Shown one piece after another: positions 54,756-63,022 of a stretch of 64,000 bases of DNA. Source of the DNA: Phenylobacterium sp. (GTDB taxonomy: Bacteria > Pseudomonadota > Alphaproteobacteria > Caulobacterales > Caulobacteraceae); the NCBI RefSeq assembly GCF_004799515.1, contig NZ_SSMX01000002.1, positions 1 to 64,000 of the forward strand. The letters run 5' to 3'. The stretch's first letter is position 1. The number at the start of each line of letters is the position of its first letter. The position numbers were made by a program, and so were the translations under genes. Under the pieces are notes generated by a model. That model saw only the letters and a program-made list of their open reading frames with translations, was not told where the DNA came from and ran no database searches.

Positions 54756-56099
54756 CTAGAGCGGCAATTGCACCCGCGCCGTCAGGCCGCCGCCCACCCG
54801 GTTGACCAGGTCCACATCGCCGCCGTGGCCACGGGCGATGGAGCGCACCACCGCCAATCCGAGCCCGATCCCGCCGGTCTGACGGCTGCGCGACGGTTCG
54901 CGCCGGTAGAAGGGTTCGAACACTTTTTCCCGCTCGGCCGGCGGGATGCCTGGGCCGTCGTCCTCGATCTCCACCACCGCGTTCTGGTCGGCCAGGAAGA
55001 CCCGCGTGCGCGCCCGGCCGCCATACTTCACCGCGTTCTCCAAGAGGTTGGAGAACAGCCGCCGCAGCGCCATGGGGTCGCCCTGCAGCACCACCTTCTC
55101 GCCGCTCTCCACCTCGGTGGAGGCGCCGGTCTCGGCCATCTCGTCGCAGAGGCTTTCCAGCAAGGACGATAGCTCCAGCGGCGTGCGCTCGCCGGGCCGG
55201 CTGGCGTCGCGCACGAAGGTCAGCGCCGCGGAGATCATCGCCTCCATCTGATCGATGTCGGCGCTCATCTTGGCCTTCTGGTCGTCCGGTAGGCCTTCGA
55301 TGCGGAAACGCAGGCGGGTGAGCGGCGTGCGCAGGTCGTGGGCGATGGCGCCCACCATGGCGGTTCGGTCGTCAACGTAGCGGCGCAGGCGCTCCTGCAT
55401 ATCGTTGAAGGCGCGCACGGCCACGCCGATCTCCGATGACCCCTTGATGGCTAAGGGTTCGGCGCGCGGGTCGCGGCCCAGCCGCTCGGCGGCGTCGGCG
55501 AACTGCTTGATCGGCCGCGAGAGCCGGCGGGCGAAGACGTAGGAGATCGGCGCCATGGCGATCGCCGAGACCAGGAACCACAGGGCGATCCGCATCTGCC
55601 AGGGGTCGAGCCCGAAGGCCGGCTGCGGGCGCACGACCCGCCAGCGGCCGTCCGCCTGATGGATGGCGACATCGAAGGGCGCCACCAGGAAGTGCTCCTC
55701 GCTGACCCCCTCGCGGGCGATGCGGTCGCGGATGATACGGCCGACCCGGCGGTCAGCGAACGGCCCGCGATTGGCGGCGATGACCACCTGGCTGGTGGGG
55801 GTCCTGAGGTCCTTGGCGAGCTGGTCGCGGATGCGCTCGGCGGTGTCGCCCTCCATTGGCGGTCCCGGCGCCTTGGCCACGCTGATCACCTGAAGCGGCC
55901 GCCGCTCGGTGAACACCGGCGAGGGGCCGCGGAAGCTCTGCTCGATCTCCGACAGCCGATAGAAGTCCGGGGTCGGCGGCGGGACGTAGAACAGCAGGAA
56001 GAGGTTGATCGCCTCGGCCAGGACCAGGGCCAGGCCCACCAGGGTCGCGAGCTGGACGAACAGCGAGGCCGTCGGCCGCCCGCGACGGGTCCAGCTCAT
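54756..56099 (-). CDS. Sensor histidine kinase (EnvZ-like)
   Basis: A 447-residue two-transmembrane kinase. TM1 is FVQLATLVGLALVLAEAINLF, TM2 is ALWFLVSAIAMAPISYVFA, with a periplasmic loop of about 125 residues between. HAMP (RRLSRPIKQFADAAERLGRD), HisKA (GAIAHDLRTPLTRLRFRIEG), N-box LFSNLLENAVKYG and G-boxes DDGPGIPPAERE and GGIGLGLAVV follow. The H-box order and length match the EnvZ/RstB group. Its start overlaps the response regulator stop by 4 bases, so the regulator is translated first. Confidence 0.93.
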   Translation of the reverse strand: MSWTRRGRPTASLFVQLATLVGLALVLAEAINLFLLFYVPPPTPDFYRLSEIEQSFRGPSPVFTERRPLQVISVAKAPGPPMEGDTAERIRDQLAKDLRTPTSQVVIAANRGPFADRRVGRIIRDRIAREGVSEEHFLVAPFDVAIHQADGRWRVVRPQPAFGLDPWQMRIALWFLVSAIAMAPISYVFARRLSRPIKQFADAAERLGRDPRAEPLAIKGSSEIGVAVRAFNDMQERLRRYVDDRTAMVGAIAHDLRTPLTRLRFRIEGLPDDQKAKMSADIDQMEAMISAALTFVRDASRPGERTPLELSSLLESLCDEMAETGASTEVESGEKVVLQGDPMALRRLFSNLLENAVKYGGRARTRVFLADQNAVVEIEDDGPGIPPAEREKVFEPFYRREPSRSRQTGGIGLGLAVVRSIARGHGGDVDLVNRVGGGLTARVQLPL

Positions 56100-56833
56100 G
56101 TGCGCTTGACCTTGGCGGTGAACATATAGCCTTCGTTGCGGATGGTGCGGATCAGCTCATGGCTGCCGCCGCCGTCGTCGAGCTTGCGGCGCAGGCGGCT
56201 GATCTGCACGTCGATGGCCCGGTCGAAGGCGTCGGAGTCCGGCCCGCGGGCGAACTCCAGCAGCTGGTCGCGGGTCAGGACCCGTTGCGGACGCTCCACG
56301 AAGGCGCGCAGCAGGGAGAACTCGCCCGAGGACAGGTTCACCACCACCCCGGCCGGGGAGCGCAGCTCGCGGCGCACCAGGTCCAGGCGCCAGCCGGCGA
56401 ACTCGCAGCCCGCGCCCACGCCGCCGGCGTTGGAGCGCTGCTCGGCCCGGCGCAGAACCGCGCGCACCCGCGCCAGCAGCTCGCGCGGGTTGCAGGGCTT
56501 GGCCAGGTAGTCGTCGGCGCCCAGCTCGAGGCCCACGATCCGGTCGGTGTCCTCGCCCATGGCCGACAGCATGATGATCGGCGCGCCGCCCTCGCCATTG
56601 GCCAGCCGGCGGCAGATCGCCAGGCCATCCTCGCCCGGCAGCATGACGTCCAGGACGATCAGGTCGACGGGCCCGCGCTCCAGCGCAGCTTCCATCTCGG
56701 TGGCGTCACCGGCGGTGTCGACCTTGTAGCCGTGCTTCCCCAGGAAGTCGGACACGACATCCCGGATGCCGGGGTCGTCGTCGACCATCAGGATGCGGGC
56801 GCCCGCAGTGTTCATGTCGAGGATCTGCTCCAT
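56096..56833 (-). CDS. OmpR-family response regulator
   Basis: A 245-residue regulator. The receiver has ILMVDDDPGIRD, the acceptor aspartate in LIVLDVMLPGEDG, and LAKPCNP. The C-terminal winged helix shows NLSSGEFSLLRAFVERPQRV, LTRDQLLEFARG and DVQISRLRRKLDD, with the closing IRTIRNEGYMFT. ATG 56833 is chosen; an internal ATG six codons on, with GGAG 11 bases before it, is equally possible. It forms a coupled pair with the EnvZ-like kinase (ATGA overlap). Target genes unknown. Confidence 0.93.
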   Translation of the reverse strand: MEQILDMNTAGARILMVDDDPGIRDVVSDFLGKHGYKVDTAGDATEMEAALERGPVDLIVLDVMLPGEDGLAICRRLANGEGGAPIIMLSAMGEDTDRIVGLELGADDYLAKPCNPRELLARVRAVLRRAEQRSNAGGVGAGCEFAGWRLDLVRRELRSPAGVVVNLSSGEFSLLRAFVERPQRVLTRDQLLEFARGPDSDAFDRAIDVQISRLRRKLDDGGGSHELIRTIRNEGYMFTAKVKRT

Positions 56834-56903
56834 GGCCGCGAACTTGCCGTCGCGGGGTGACGCGGCGATTTCGCGTCTGCAATCACCAAGGCGGCGACTG
56901 AAA

Positions 56904-57608
56904 TCACGAGGGCGACAAGATGTCGTCGGCCACGAACGGATTGGTCCGCCGTTCCTGGCCGAAGGTGGACATCGGCCCGTGCCCCGGCACGAAGCGCACA
57001 TCGTCGCCCAAGGGCCAGAGCTTGCCGGTGATCGCAGCGATCAGCTGGGCGTGATTGCCGCGCGGGAAATCGGTGCGGCCGATGGAGCCCTGGAACAGCA
57101 CGTCGCCCACCTGTGCGAAGCGGGCCTGGCGGTGGAAGAAGATCACATGGCCCGGCGTGTGGCCGGGGCAATGATAGACCTCGAACTCGGTCTCCCCCAG
57201 CGTGACCACGTCGCCGTCCTGCAGCCAGCGGTCCGGCGTGAAGCCGCGCGCCTCCGGCATGCCCCACTTGGCGCCCGAGGCCTCGATCTGGTCGATCCAG
57301 AAGGCGTCGTCGGGATGCGGCCCCTCGATGGGGACGCCGGTCCGTTCCTTGATCGCCGCCGTCCCGCCGGCGTGGTCCAGGTGGCCGTGGGTGATCCAAA
57401 TCTTCTCCAGGGTCAGGCCCTGGCTCTCGATCGCAGCCATCAGCCGGTCCACCTCGCCGCCGGGATCGATGATCGCCGCCTTCAGGGTCTTGGCGCACCA
57501 GACGATGGTGCAGTTCTGCTGCAATGGCGTCACCGGCGCGATCAGCGCCCGGATCGCCAGTTGCTCGCGGGCTTGCGGATTTTGGGGCGGTGGGGTCGGC
57601 GCGTTCAT
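56904..57608 (-). CDS. Glyoxalase II-like metallo-beta-lactamase-fold hydrolase
   Basis: A 234-residue MBL-fold hydrolase. The metal ligands are in WITHGHLDHAGG (HxHxDH), YHCPGHTPGHVIFF, GDVLFQGSIGRTDFPRG and the closing FVPGHGPM. This pattern is typical of YcbL/GloB2-type glyoxalase II, which hydrolyses S-lactoylglutathione or persulfide-like thioesters; substrate not proved. ATG 57608 is preferred, since upstream in-frame codons run antisense into the permease. Divergent or tandem neighbours give no clue: it follows the permease terminator on the same strand. Confidence 0.9.
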   Translation of the reverse strand: MNAPTPPPQNPQAREQLAIRALIAPVTPLQQNCTIVWCAKTLKAAIIDPGGEVDRLMAAIESQGLTLEKIWITHGHLDHAGGTAAIKERTGVPIEGPHPDDAFWIDQIEASGAKWGMPEARGFTPDRWLQDGDVVTLGETEFEVYHCPGHTPGHVIFFHRQARFAQVGDVLFQGSIGRTDFPRGNHAQLIAAITGKLWPLGDDVRFVPGHGPMSTFGQERRTNPFVADDILSPS

Positions 57609-57637
57609 TACGACAAGATCGGGCTTTCCCGCCGATA

Positions 57638-57668
57638 AGAAAAGGCCCGGGCGCAAACCCGGGCCTTT
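57638..57668 (-). terminator. Intrinsic terminator of the amino acid permease
   Basis: AAAGGCCCGGG (57641-57651) and CCCGGGCCTTT (57658-57668) are perfect 11-base arms. Read on the minus strand the hairpin runs into TTTTCTTAT. It ends the permease transcript 27 bases after its stop. Confidence 0.9.
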
Positions 57669-57694
57669 GGTCGCGTATCGATAGGGGCTGCGCC

Positions 57695-59263
57695 CTACAT
57701 CGGCGTGCCGCCCGGACCCTCGGTCAGGGCGTCGGAGTCGACGACGCCCCGCCGCACGTTCGACTTCCAGAAGCCGTAGCAGAAGTAGAAGAGCAGCCCG
57801 ATGGCGGTCCAGGTGATGAACAGCCCCTTGGACTTGCCGTCCAGGCTCATAAACAGCACTGCGCATCCGAGGATCGAGGCCGGCGCCACGATGAATAGCA
57901 GGGGCGTCCTGAACGGCCGCGCCCGGCTGGGATCGGTGAAGCGCAGGATCATCACGCCCAGGGATACCGCTGCGAAAGCGAACAGGGTGCCGGAATTGGA
58001 GTAGTCGGCGAGCTGGCCGACCGGCAGGAAGGCCGCGAACACCGCCACCACGACGCCGGTCACGAGCGTGATGATCCACGGCGTCTTGAACCGCTTGTGC
58101 ACGGTGGAGAGCACCGGCGGCAGCAGGCCGTCGCGGGCCATCACGAAGAAGATCCGGGTCTGGCCATACATCATCAGCAGCACCACGGAAGGCAGGGCGA
58201 TGGTCGCCGCCAGGGCGACGATATTGCCGAACAGGGGATGACCGACCTCGCGCAGGACGTAGGCCAGCGCTTCCTTCGAGCAGACCAGCGGCGCGTGCGC
58301 TCCGATGGCGGTGCAGGCGGCCGAGAACTCCGGCGAACCCGGATCGTAGGCCACCCCGTTCGGTCCCGTCAGCGGCTGGGCCCCATAGGCGCCAATCGCG
58401 CCACTTGCGGCCAGCAGGTAGAAGAGGGTGCAGATCAGCAGCGAGCCGATCAGGCCGATGGGTACGTTGCGTTGCGGGTTCTTGGTTTCCTCGGCGGCGG
58501 TGGAGACCGCGTCAAAGCCCACATAGGCGAAGAAGATCGAGGCCGCAGCGCCCAGGACCCCTGTGCCGGACGACCCCAGGGGATTGCCCCAGCCGCGCGG
58601 TGTGAAGGGCTGGAAGTTCGCCATATGACCCGTGATCATCGGAACGGTCAGGATCACGAACAGGCTGAGGGCGGCGACCTTGATGGCCACGAGCACCGCG
58701 TTGACCGTGGCGCTTTCCTTGGTGCCGATGATCAGCAGCAGGGTCACCAAGCCGGTGATAATGACTGCCGGCAGGTTGATGATGCCGCCGACCTCGCCGC
58801 CTTCCAGGAAGGAGCCGATGGTGACCTTGGGGCCGACGGTCAACGCGTGCGGTATGTGCCAGCCTATGGCGTCGAACAGGCCGACGATGTGGCCGGACCA
58901 GCCTACCGCCACGGCGCTGGCGCCCAGGGCGTATTCCAGGATCAGCGCCCAGCCCACCAGCCAGGCCACCAGCTCGCCCATCACGGCGTAGGAATAGGTG
59001 TAGGCCGACCCCGCCACCGGCACCATCGAGGCCAGCTCGGAGTAGCAGAGCGCCGCCACGGCGCAGACCGCACCGGCGATCATGAAGGAGATCATCATCC
59101 CCGGACCGGCCTTCTGGGCGGCGGTCGCGGTGAGCACGAAGATGCCGGTCCCGATGACCGCGCCGATGCCCAACATCGTGAGCTGCACCGGCCCCAGCGA
59201 GCGGTGCAGCGATTTCTTCTCCGCCGTCGCCAGGATGGCGTCGAGCGATTTAACGCGCCACAT
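57695..59263 (-). CDS. APC-superfamily amino acid permease (CAT type)
   Basis: A 522-residue membrane transporter with 12 or more hydrophobic helices. The first helix carries the substrate motif GIGAVIGTGIFVLTATAA, followed by SELASMVPVAGSAYTYSYA and the helix 6 FFAYVGFDAVSTAAEETKNP, both cationic amino acid transporter signatures. Transported amino acid not deducible. It is a single gene ending at a strong terminator and diverges from hrpB across 127 bases. Confidence 0.93.
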   Translation of the reverse strand: MWRVKSLDAILATAEKKSLHRSLGPVQLTMLGIGAVIGTGIFVLTATAAQKAGPGMMISFMIAGAVCAVAALCYSELASMVPVAGSAYTYSYAVMGELVAWLVGWALILEYALGASAVAVGWSGHIVGLFDAIGWHIPHALTVGPKVTIGSFLEGGEVGGIINLPAVIITGLVTLLLIIGTKESATVNAVLVAIKVAALSLFVILTVPMITGHMANFQPFTPRGWGNPLGSSGTGVLGAAASIFFAYVGFDAVSTAAEETKNPQRNVPIGLIGSLLICTLFYLLAASGAIGAYGAQPLTGPNGVAYDPGSPEFSAACTAIGAHAPLVCSKEALAYVLREVGHPLFGNIVALAATIALPSVVLLMMYGQTRIFFVMARDGLLPPVLSTVHKRFKTPWIITLVTGVVVAVFAAFLPVGQLADYSNSGTLFAFAAVSLGVMILRFTDPSRARPFRTPLLFIVAPASILGCAVLFMSLDGKSKGLFITWTAIGLLFYFCYGFWKSNVRRGVVDSDALTEGPGGTPM

Positions 59264-59355
59264 TTTGCCTCCGAACAGCGGCGCCCCCCGGGGTCCGCCG
59301 ATGAAATTTGACGGGACCGTGACGTGGTTGTGCCTCGCCGGTCAAGCACCAAGGC

Positions 59356-59384
59356 TTGGCGTTGCGGCAAGTCGCGGTTAGAGC
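59356..59384 (+). promoter_or_regulatory. Candidate promoter for leaderless hrpB
   Basis: TTGGCGT (59356-59362) and GTTAGAGC (59377-59384) are separated by 14 bases, near the Caulobacter housekeeping consensus TTGACGS-N10-14-GCTANAWC. The -10 ends 6 bases before the hrpB ATG, so transcription would begin at or next to the start codon. Confidence 0.45.
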
Positions 59385-59390
59385 GCACGA

Positions 59391-61838
59391 ATGTTCCCCA
59401 TCCACGAGGCTCTGCCGGCCCTGAAGGCGGCGCTGGCGGCCCGGAACGCCGCGGTGCTGGTGGCGCCGCCGGGGGCCGGCAAGACCACGGTGGTCCCGCT
59501 GGAGCTGCTGGCCGAGCCCTGGATGGCGGGCGGCAAGATCATCCTCCTGGAACCGCGCCGCCTGGCCGCCCGCGCCGCCGCCGAGCGCATGGCCGCCACC
59601 CTGGGCGAGCCGGTGGGCCAGACCGTCGGCTACCGCGTGCGGATGGCCTCGAAGGTCTCCGCCGCGACCCGCATCGAGGTGGTCACCGAGGGGGTCTTCA
59701 CCCGCATGGTCCTGGGCGATCCGGAGTTGGCCGGCGTCGCCTGCGTGATCTTCGACGAGTTCCATGAACGCAGCCTCGACGCCGACCTCGGCCTGGCGCT
59801 GGCCTGCGACGCCCAGGGCCTGCTGCGCGAGGACCTGCGCATCCTTGTCATGTCGGCGACCCTCGACGGGGCGGCGGTGGCGCGCCTCTTGGCGGACGCG
59901 CCGGTGGTGGAGAGCCTCGGCCGCGCCTTTCCCGTGGAGACCCACTACCTCGGCCGGGACGAACGCCTGCGCCTGGAGGACCGCGCGGCGCGCGCCGTGG
60001 AGCGTGCGCTGACACAGGAGACCGGCTCCCTCCTGGTCTTCCTGCCGGGGCAGGGCGAAATCCTGCGCACCGCTGAGCGTCTGGCCGAACGCGCCCCTTC
60101 CAAAGCAGGAATACCCCATGTCGAGATCGCGCCGCTCTATGGCGCCCTCGACCCGCGCGACCAGGACCGCGCCATCGGGCCCGCGCCGGCCGGAACCCGC
60201 AAGGTGGTGCTGGCGACCTCCATCGCCGAGACCAGCCTGACCATCCAGGGCGTGCGCGTGGTGATCGACGCAGGCGTCGCCCGCGTCCCGCGCTTCGATC
60301 CGGCCAGCGGCCTCACCCGCCTCGCCACCGTACGCGTCTCCCGCGCCGCCGCAGATCAGCGCCGCGGCCGGGCCGGACGCACCGAGCCCGGGGTCTGCTA
60401 CCGCCTGTGGGACGAGGCCGAGACCCGCGCCCTGCCGGCCTACGCCGATCCGGAGATCCTCGACGCCGACCTCTCGGGCCTGGCCCTCGACCTCGCCCGC
60501 TGGGGCGCCAAGGACCCCGCAGACCTGGCCTTCCTCGACCCGCCGCCGGCCGCCGCCTTCGCCGAGGCGCGCAGCCTGCTGGTCCGCCTGGAGGCCCTGG
60601 ATGGCGACGGCGTGCTGACCGCCCACGGCCGCGCGCTCAGCGACATGCCGCTCAGCCCACGCCTGGCGCACATGGTGCTGAAGGCGGCGGCGACGGGCCA
60701 GGCCGCCCGCGCCGCGCGCATCGCCGCCGTGATCGTCGAGCGCAACCTCGGCGGCCGCGACGTTGACCTGCGCCACCGCCTTGACGGTTTGGAGCGCGAC
60801 CGCGGCCCCCGCGCCCGCGACGCCAAGGCCCTGGCGGAGCGTTGGGCGGGCCAGGCAGGGAAACAGGGGCGGGGCGAGCCGCTCTCCGACGGCCTCTTGC
60901 TCGCCTTCGCCTATCCGGAGCGCGTCGCCCGCGCCCGCGGGCCGCTGGGCGAGTTCCAGCTCGCCACCGGCCGCGGCGCCTTCCTGGAGGCCACCGACGC
61001 GCTGGCCCGCGAGACCTGGCTGGCGGTAGCCGAGCTCGGCGGCGGCGAGCGGCGCGACCGCATCCTCCTGGCCGCGCCCCTGACCGCCGAGGAGATCGAG
61101 GCCGCCTTCGAGAGCCAGATCACCGTCGAGGATCGGCTGGAGGAAAGCGGCGGCGGCCGGCTGCGCGCCAAGCGGCTGACGCGCCTCGGCCGCCTGACCT
61201 TGCGCGAGACCATCGATGACAACCCCGATCCGGCGCTGATCGCCGCGGCGCTCGCGGCCCGCATCCGCGCCGAGGGCGTCGGCGTTCTGCCCTGGGGCGT
61301 GGCGGCGCAGGGCCTGCGCCAGCGCGTGGGGTTCCTGAGGGCCCGCGACCCCGCCTGGCCCGACCTTTCCGACGCCGCCCTGGCCGAACGCCTGGACGAC
61401 TGGTTGACGCCGCTGCTCGGCGGCCTGCGCGCGCTCTCGGCCCTCAGGCCCGACGTGCTGGAGGGCGCCCTGCGCGCCTTGATCCCTTGGGAGCTGCAGC
61501 GCCGCCTGGACGCCGAGGCGCCGGCCCGCTGGACGGCGCCCACGGGCAACGCCTTCGCCATCGACTACACCGCCGAGGCCGGTCCACGCGTCGATGTCCG
61601 GGTGCAGGAGGTCTATGGCCTGACCAGTCACCCCGCCGTCGGCGGCCAGCCGCTGACCTTTTCGCTGCTGTCACCGGGCCATCGGCCGATTCAGACCACG
61701 AAGGACCTGCCGGGTTTCTGGAAGGGCTCGTGGAAGGACGTCCGCAACGACATGCGCGGCCGCTATCCCAAGCACCTCTGGCCCGAAGACCCCTCCATCG
61801 CCGAGCCCACCGCGCGGGCCAAGCCGCGCGGGACCTGA
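59391..61838 (+). CDS. hrpB: ATP-dependent helicase HrpB
   Basis: An 815-residue DEAH-type helicase. Walker A is APPGAGKTTVVPLELL, the DEAH box is DEFHERSLDADLGLA, motif III is VMSATLDG, and motif VI is QRRGRAGRTEPG. The HrpB-specific C-terminal region (PWELQRRLDAEAPARWTAPT, RPIQTTKDLPGFWKGSWKDV) and the ending RGRYPKHLWPEDP are unmistakable. Its cellular substrate is not settled. There is no Shine-Dalgarno before the ATG, fitting the leaderless promoter upstream. The stop overlaps the next gene start by 1 base. Confidence 0.96.
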   Translation: MFPIHEALPALKAALAARNAAVLVAPPGAGKTTVVPLELLAEPWMAGGKIILLEPRRLAARAAAERMAATLGEPVGQTVGYRVRMASKVSAATRIEVVTEGVFTRMVLGDPELAGVACVIFDEFHERSLDADLGLALACDAQGLLREDLRILVMSATLDGAAVARLLADAPVVESLGRAFPVETHYLGRDERLRLEDRAARAVERALTQETGSLLVFLPGQGEILRTAERLAERAPSKAGIPHVEIAPLYGALDPRDQDRAIGPAPAGTRKVVLATSIAETSLTIQGVRVVIDAGVARVPRFDPASGLTRLATVRVSRAAADQRRGRAGRTEPGVCYRLWDEAETRALPAYADPEILDADLSGLALDLARWGAKDPADLAFLDPPPAAAFAEARSLLVRLEALDGDGVLTAHGRALSDMPLSPRLAHMVLKAAATGQAARAARIAAVIVERNLGGRDVDLRHRLDGLERDRGPRARDAKALAERWAGQAGKQGRGEPLSDGLLLAFAYPERVARARGPLGEFQLATGRGAFLEATDALARETWLAVAELGGGERRDRILLAAPLTAEEIEAAFESQITVEDRLEESGGGRLRAKRLTRLGRLTLRETIDDNPDPALIAAALAARIRAEGVGVLPWGVAAQGLRQRVGFLRARDPAWPDLSDAALAERLDDWLTPLLGGLRALSALRPDVLEGALRALIPWELQRRLDAEAPARWTAPTGNAFAIDYTAEAGPRVDVRVQEVYGLTSHPAVGGQPLTFSLLSPGHRPIQTTKDLPGFWKGSWKDVRNDMRGRYPKHLWPEDPSIAEPTARAKPRGT

Positions 61839-62911
61839 TGAGAACCACGACCATGACCCAGACGCCGCCGATGCCGCCCGGATATCTCGACACCCCCGCC
61901 GCCTGGCGCTCGGCCGACCTGGCGCCGGGCGAATGGGCGCATGTCCTCAGCGTCGCCGAGGCCGCCGAGATCGCCGCCGCCGCCCGCGCCCTGGCCGCCC
62001 GAGACCTCGACCTGGCGACGGTCACCGCCGCGGACTTCCCGCTGCCGGCCTTCGGTCCGCGCCTGGCGGCGCTGCATCGGGGCGAGGTGCTGGAGGGCCG
62101 GGGCTTCGCGGTGATCCGCGGCCTCGATCCTCAGGCCTTCAGCCGGCGCGAGAACGGGGCGCTGTTCCTCGGGATCGGCGCTCACCTGGGCGCCTTCCGC
62201 CCGCAGAACGCCGCGGGCCACATCCTGGGGCATGTGAAGGACCTGGGCCGCTCCGGCGACGACCCCAACGCGCGGCTCTACCAGACCCACGAGCGGCAGA
62301 CCTACCACACCGACAGCTGTGACGTGGTCGGGCTCTACTGCCTGAAGCCGGCCAAGGCCGGCGGCCGCTCCAGTCTGGTGAGCTCGGTCACCCTCTACAA
62401 CGAAATGCGCCGCCGGGCGCCGGAGCTGGCCGCGGCGCTGTTCCAGCCCATCGAGACCGACCGCCGGGGCGAGGTCGCCGCCGGCGAGCTGCCCTGGTTC
62501 AACATCCCGGTGTTCAACTGGTTCGAAGGCTGTTTCGCCGGCATGTACCAGCGTCAGTACATCGAAAGCGCCCGCCGCTTCTCCGAGGTCCCGCCGCTGA
62601 CGGAGACACAGGTCGCCGCCCTCGATTTGCTGGACGCGCTCGCCGAGGATCCGGCGCTGCATCTGGAGATCGATTTCCAGCCCGGCGACATCCAGCTGGT
62701 CAACAACCACGTCCTCTTCCACGACCGCACCGCCTTCGAGGACTGGCCCGAGCCCGAGCGGCGACGTCACCTGCTGCGCCTGTGGCTGGCCCCTCCCGAC
62801 GCGCAGGCCCTGCCGCCGGTCTTCGCCGAGCGTTTCGGAACGGCGGCGCCGGGCGCGCGCGGCGGGGTCACGGTCTCGCCGGACCGCTGGGTCGCGCCGC
62901 TGGAGGCCTGA
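61838..62911 (+). CDS. TauD/TfdA-family Fe(II)/2-oxoglutarate-dependent dioxygenase
   Basis: A 357-residue dioxygenase. The iron triad is HTD in RQTYHTDSCDVVGLY and the late His in LVNNHVLFHDRTAFED, with the 2-oxoglutarate arginine in RRRHLLRLWL. The family is TauD/TfdA-like; gamma-butyrobetaine or sulfonate-type substrates are possible. An ATG at 61838 overlaps the hrpB stop by 1 base (TGATG), implying coupling; the ATG at 61853 is an alternative with neither having a strong Shine-Dalgarno. Not previously known to me as an hrpB partner. Confidence 0.85.
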   Translation: MRTTTMTQTPPMPPGYLDTPAAWRSADLAPGEWAHVLSVAEAAEIAAAARALAARDLDLATVTAADFPLPAFGPRLAALHRGEVLEGRGFAVIRGLDPQAFSRRENGALFLGIGAHLGAFRPQNAAGHILGHVKDLGRSGDDPNARLYQTHERQTYHTDSCDVVGLYCLKPAKAGGRSSLVSSVTLYNEMRRRAPELAAALFQPIETDRRGEVAAGELPWFNIPVFNWFEGCFAGMYQRQYIESARRFSEVPPLTETQVAALDLLDALAEDPALHLEIDFQPGDIQLVNNHVLFHDRTAFEDWPEPERRRHLLRLWLAPPDAQALPPVFAERFGTAAPGARGGVTVSPDRWVAPLEA

Positions 62912-63022
62912 GCCGCCACGCCGCCATGCGGCGGAAAGTCGCCAATCGAGGGTCCCCGAAGAAGGGTTCCGAAAGCATTTCCTGCTACGGCGAAGCCTCA
63001 AGACGAGGACCCTGGCCGGCGC

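Noticed and set aside
59250..61631. 793-codon minus-strand frame opposite hrpB
   Set aside because: Antisense to a complete HrpB; no start signal, no motif.
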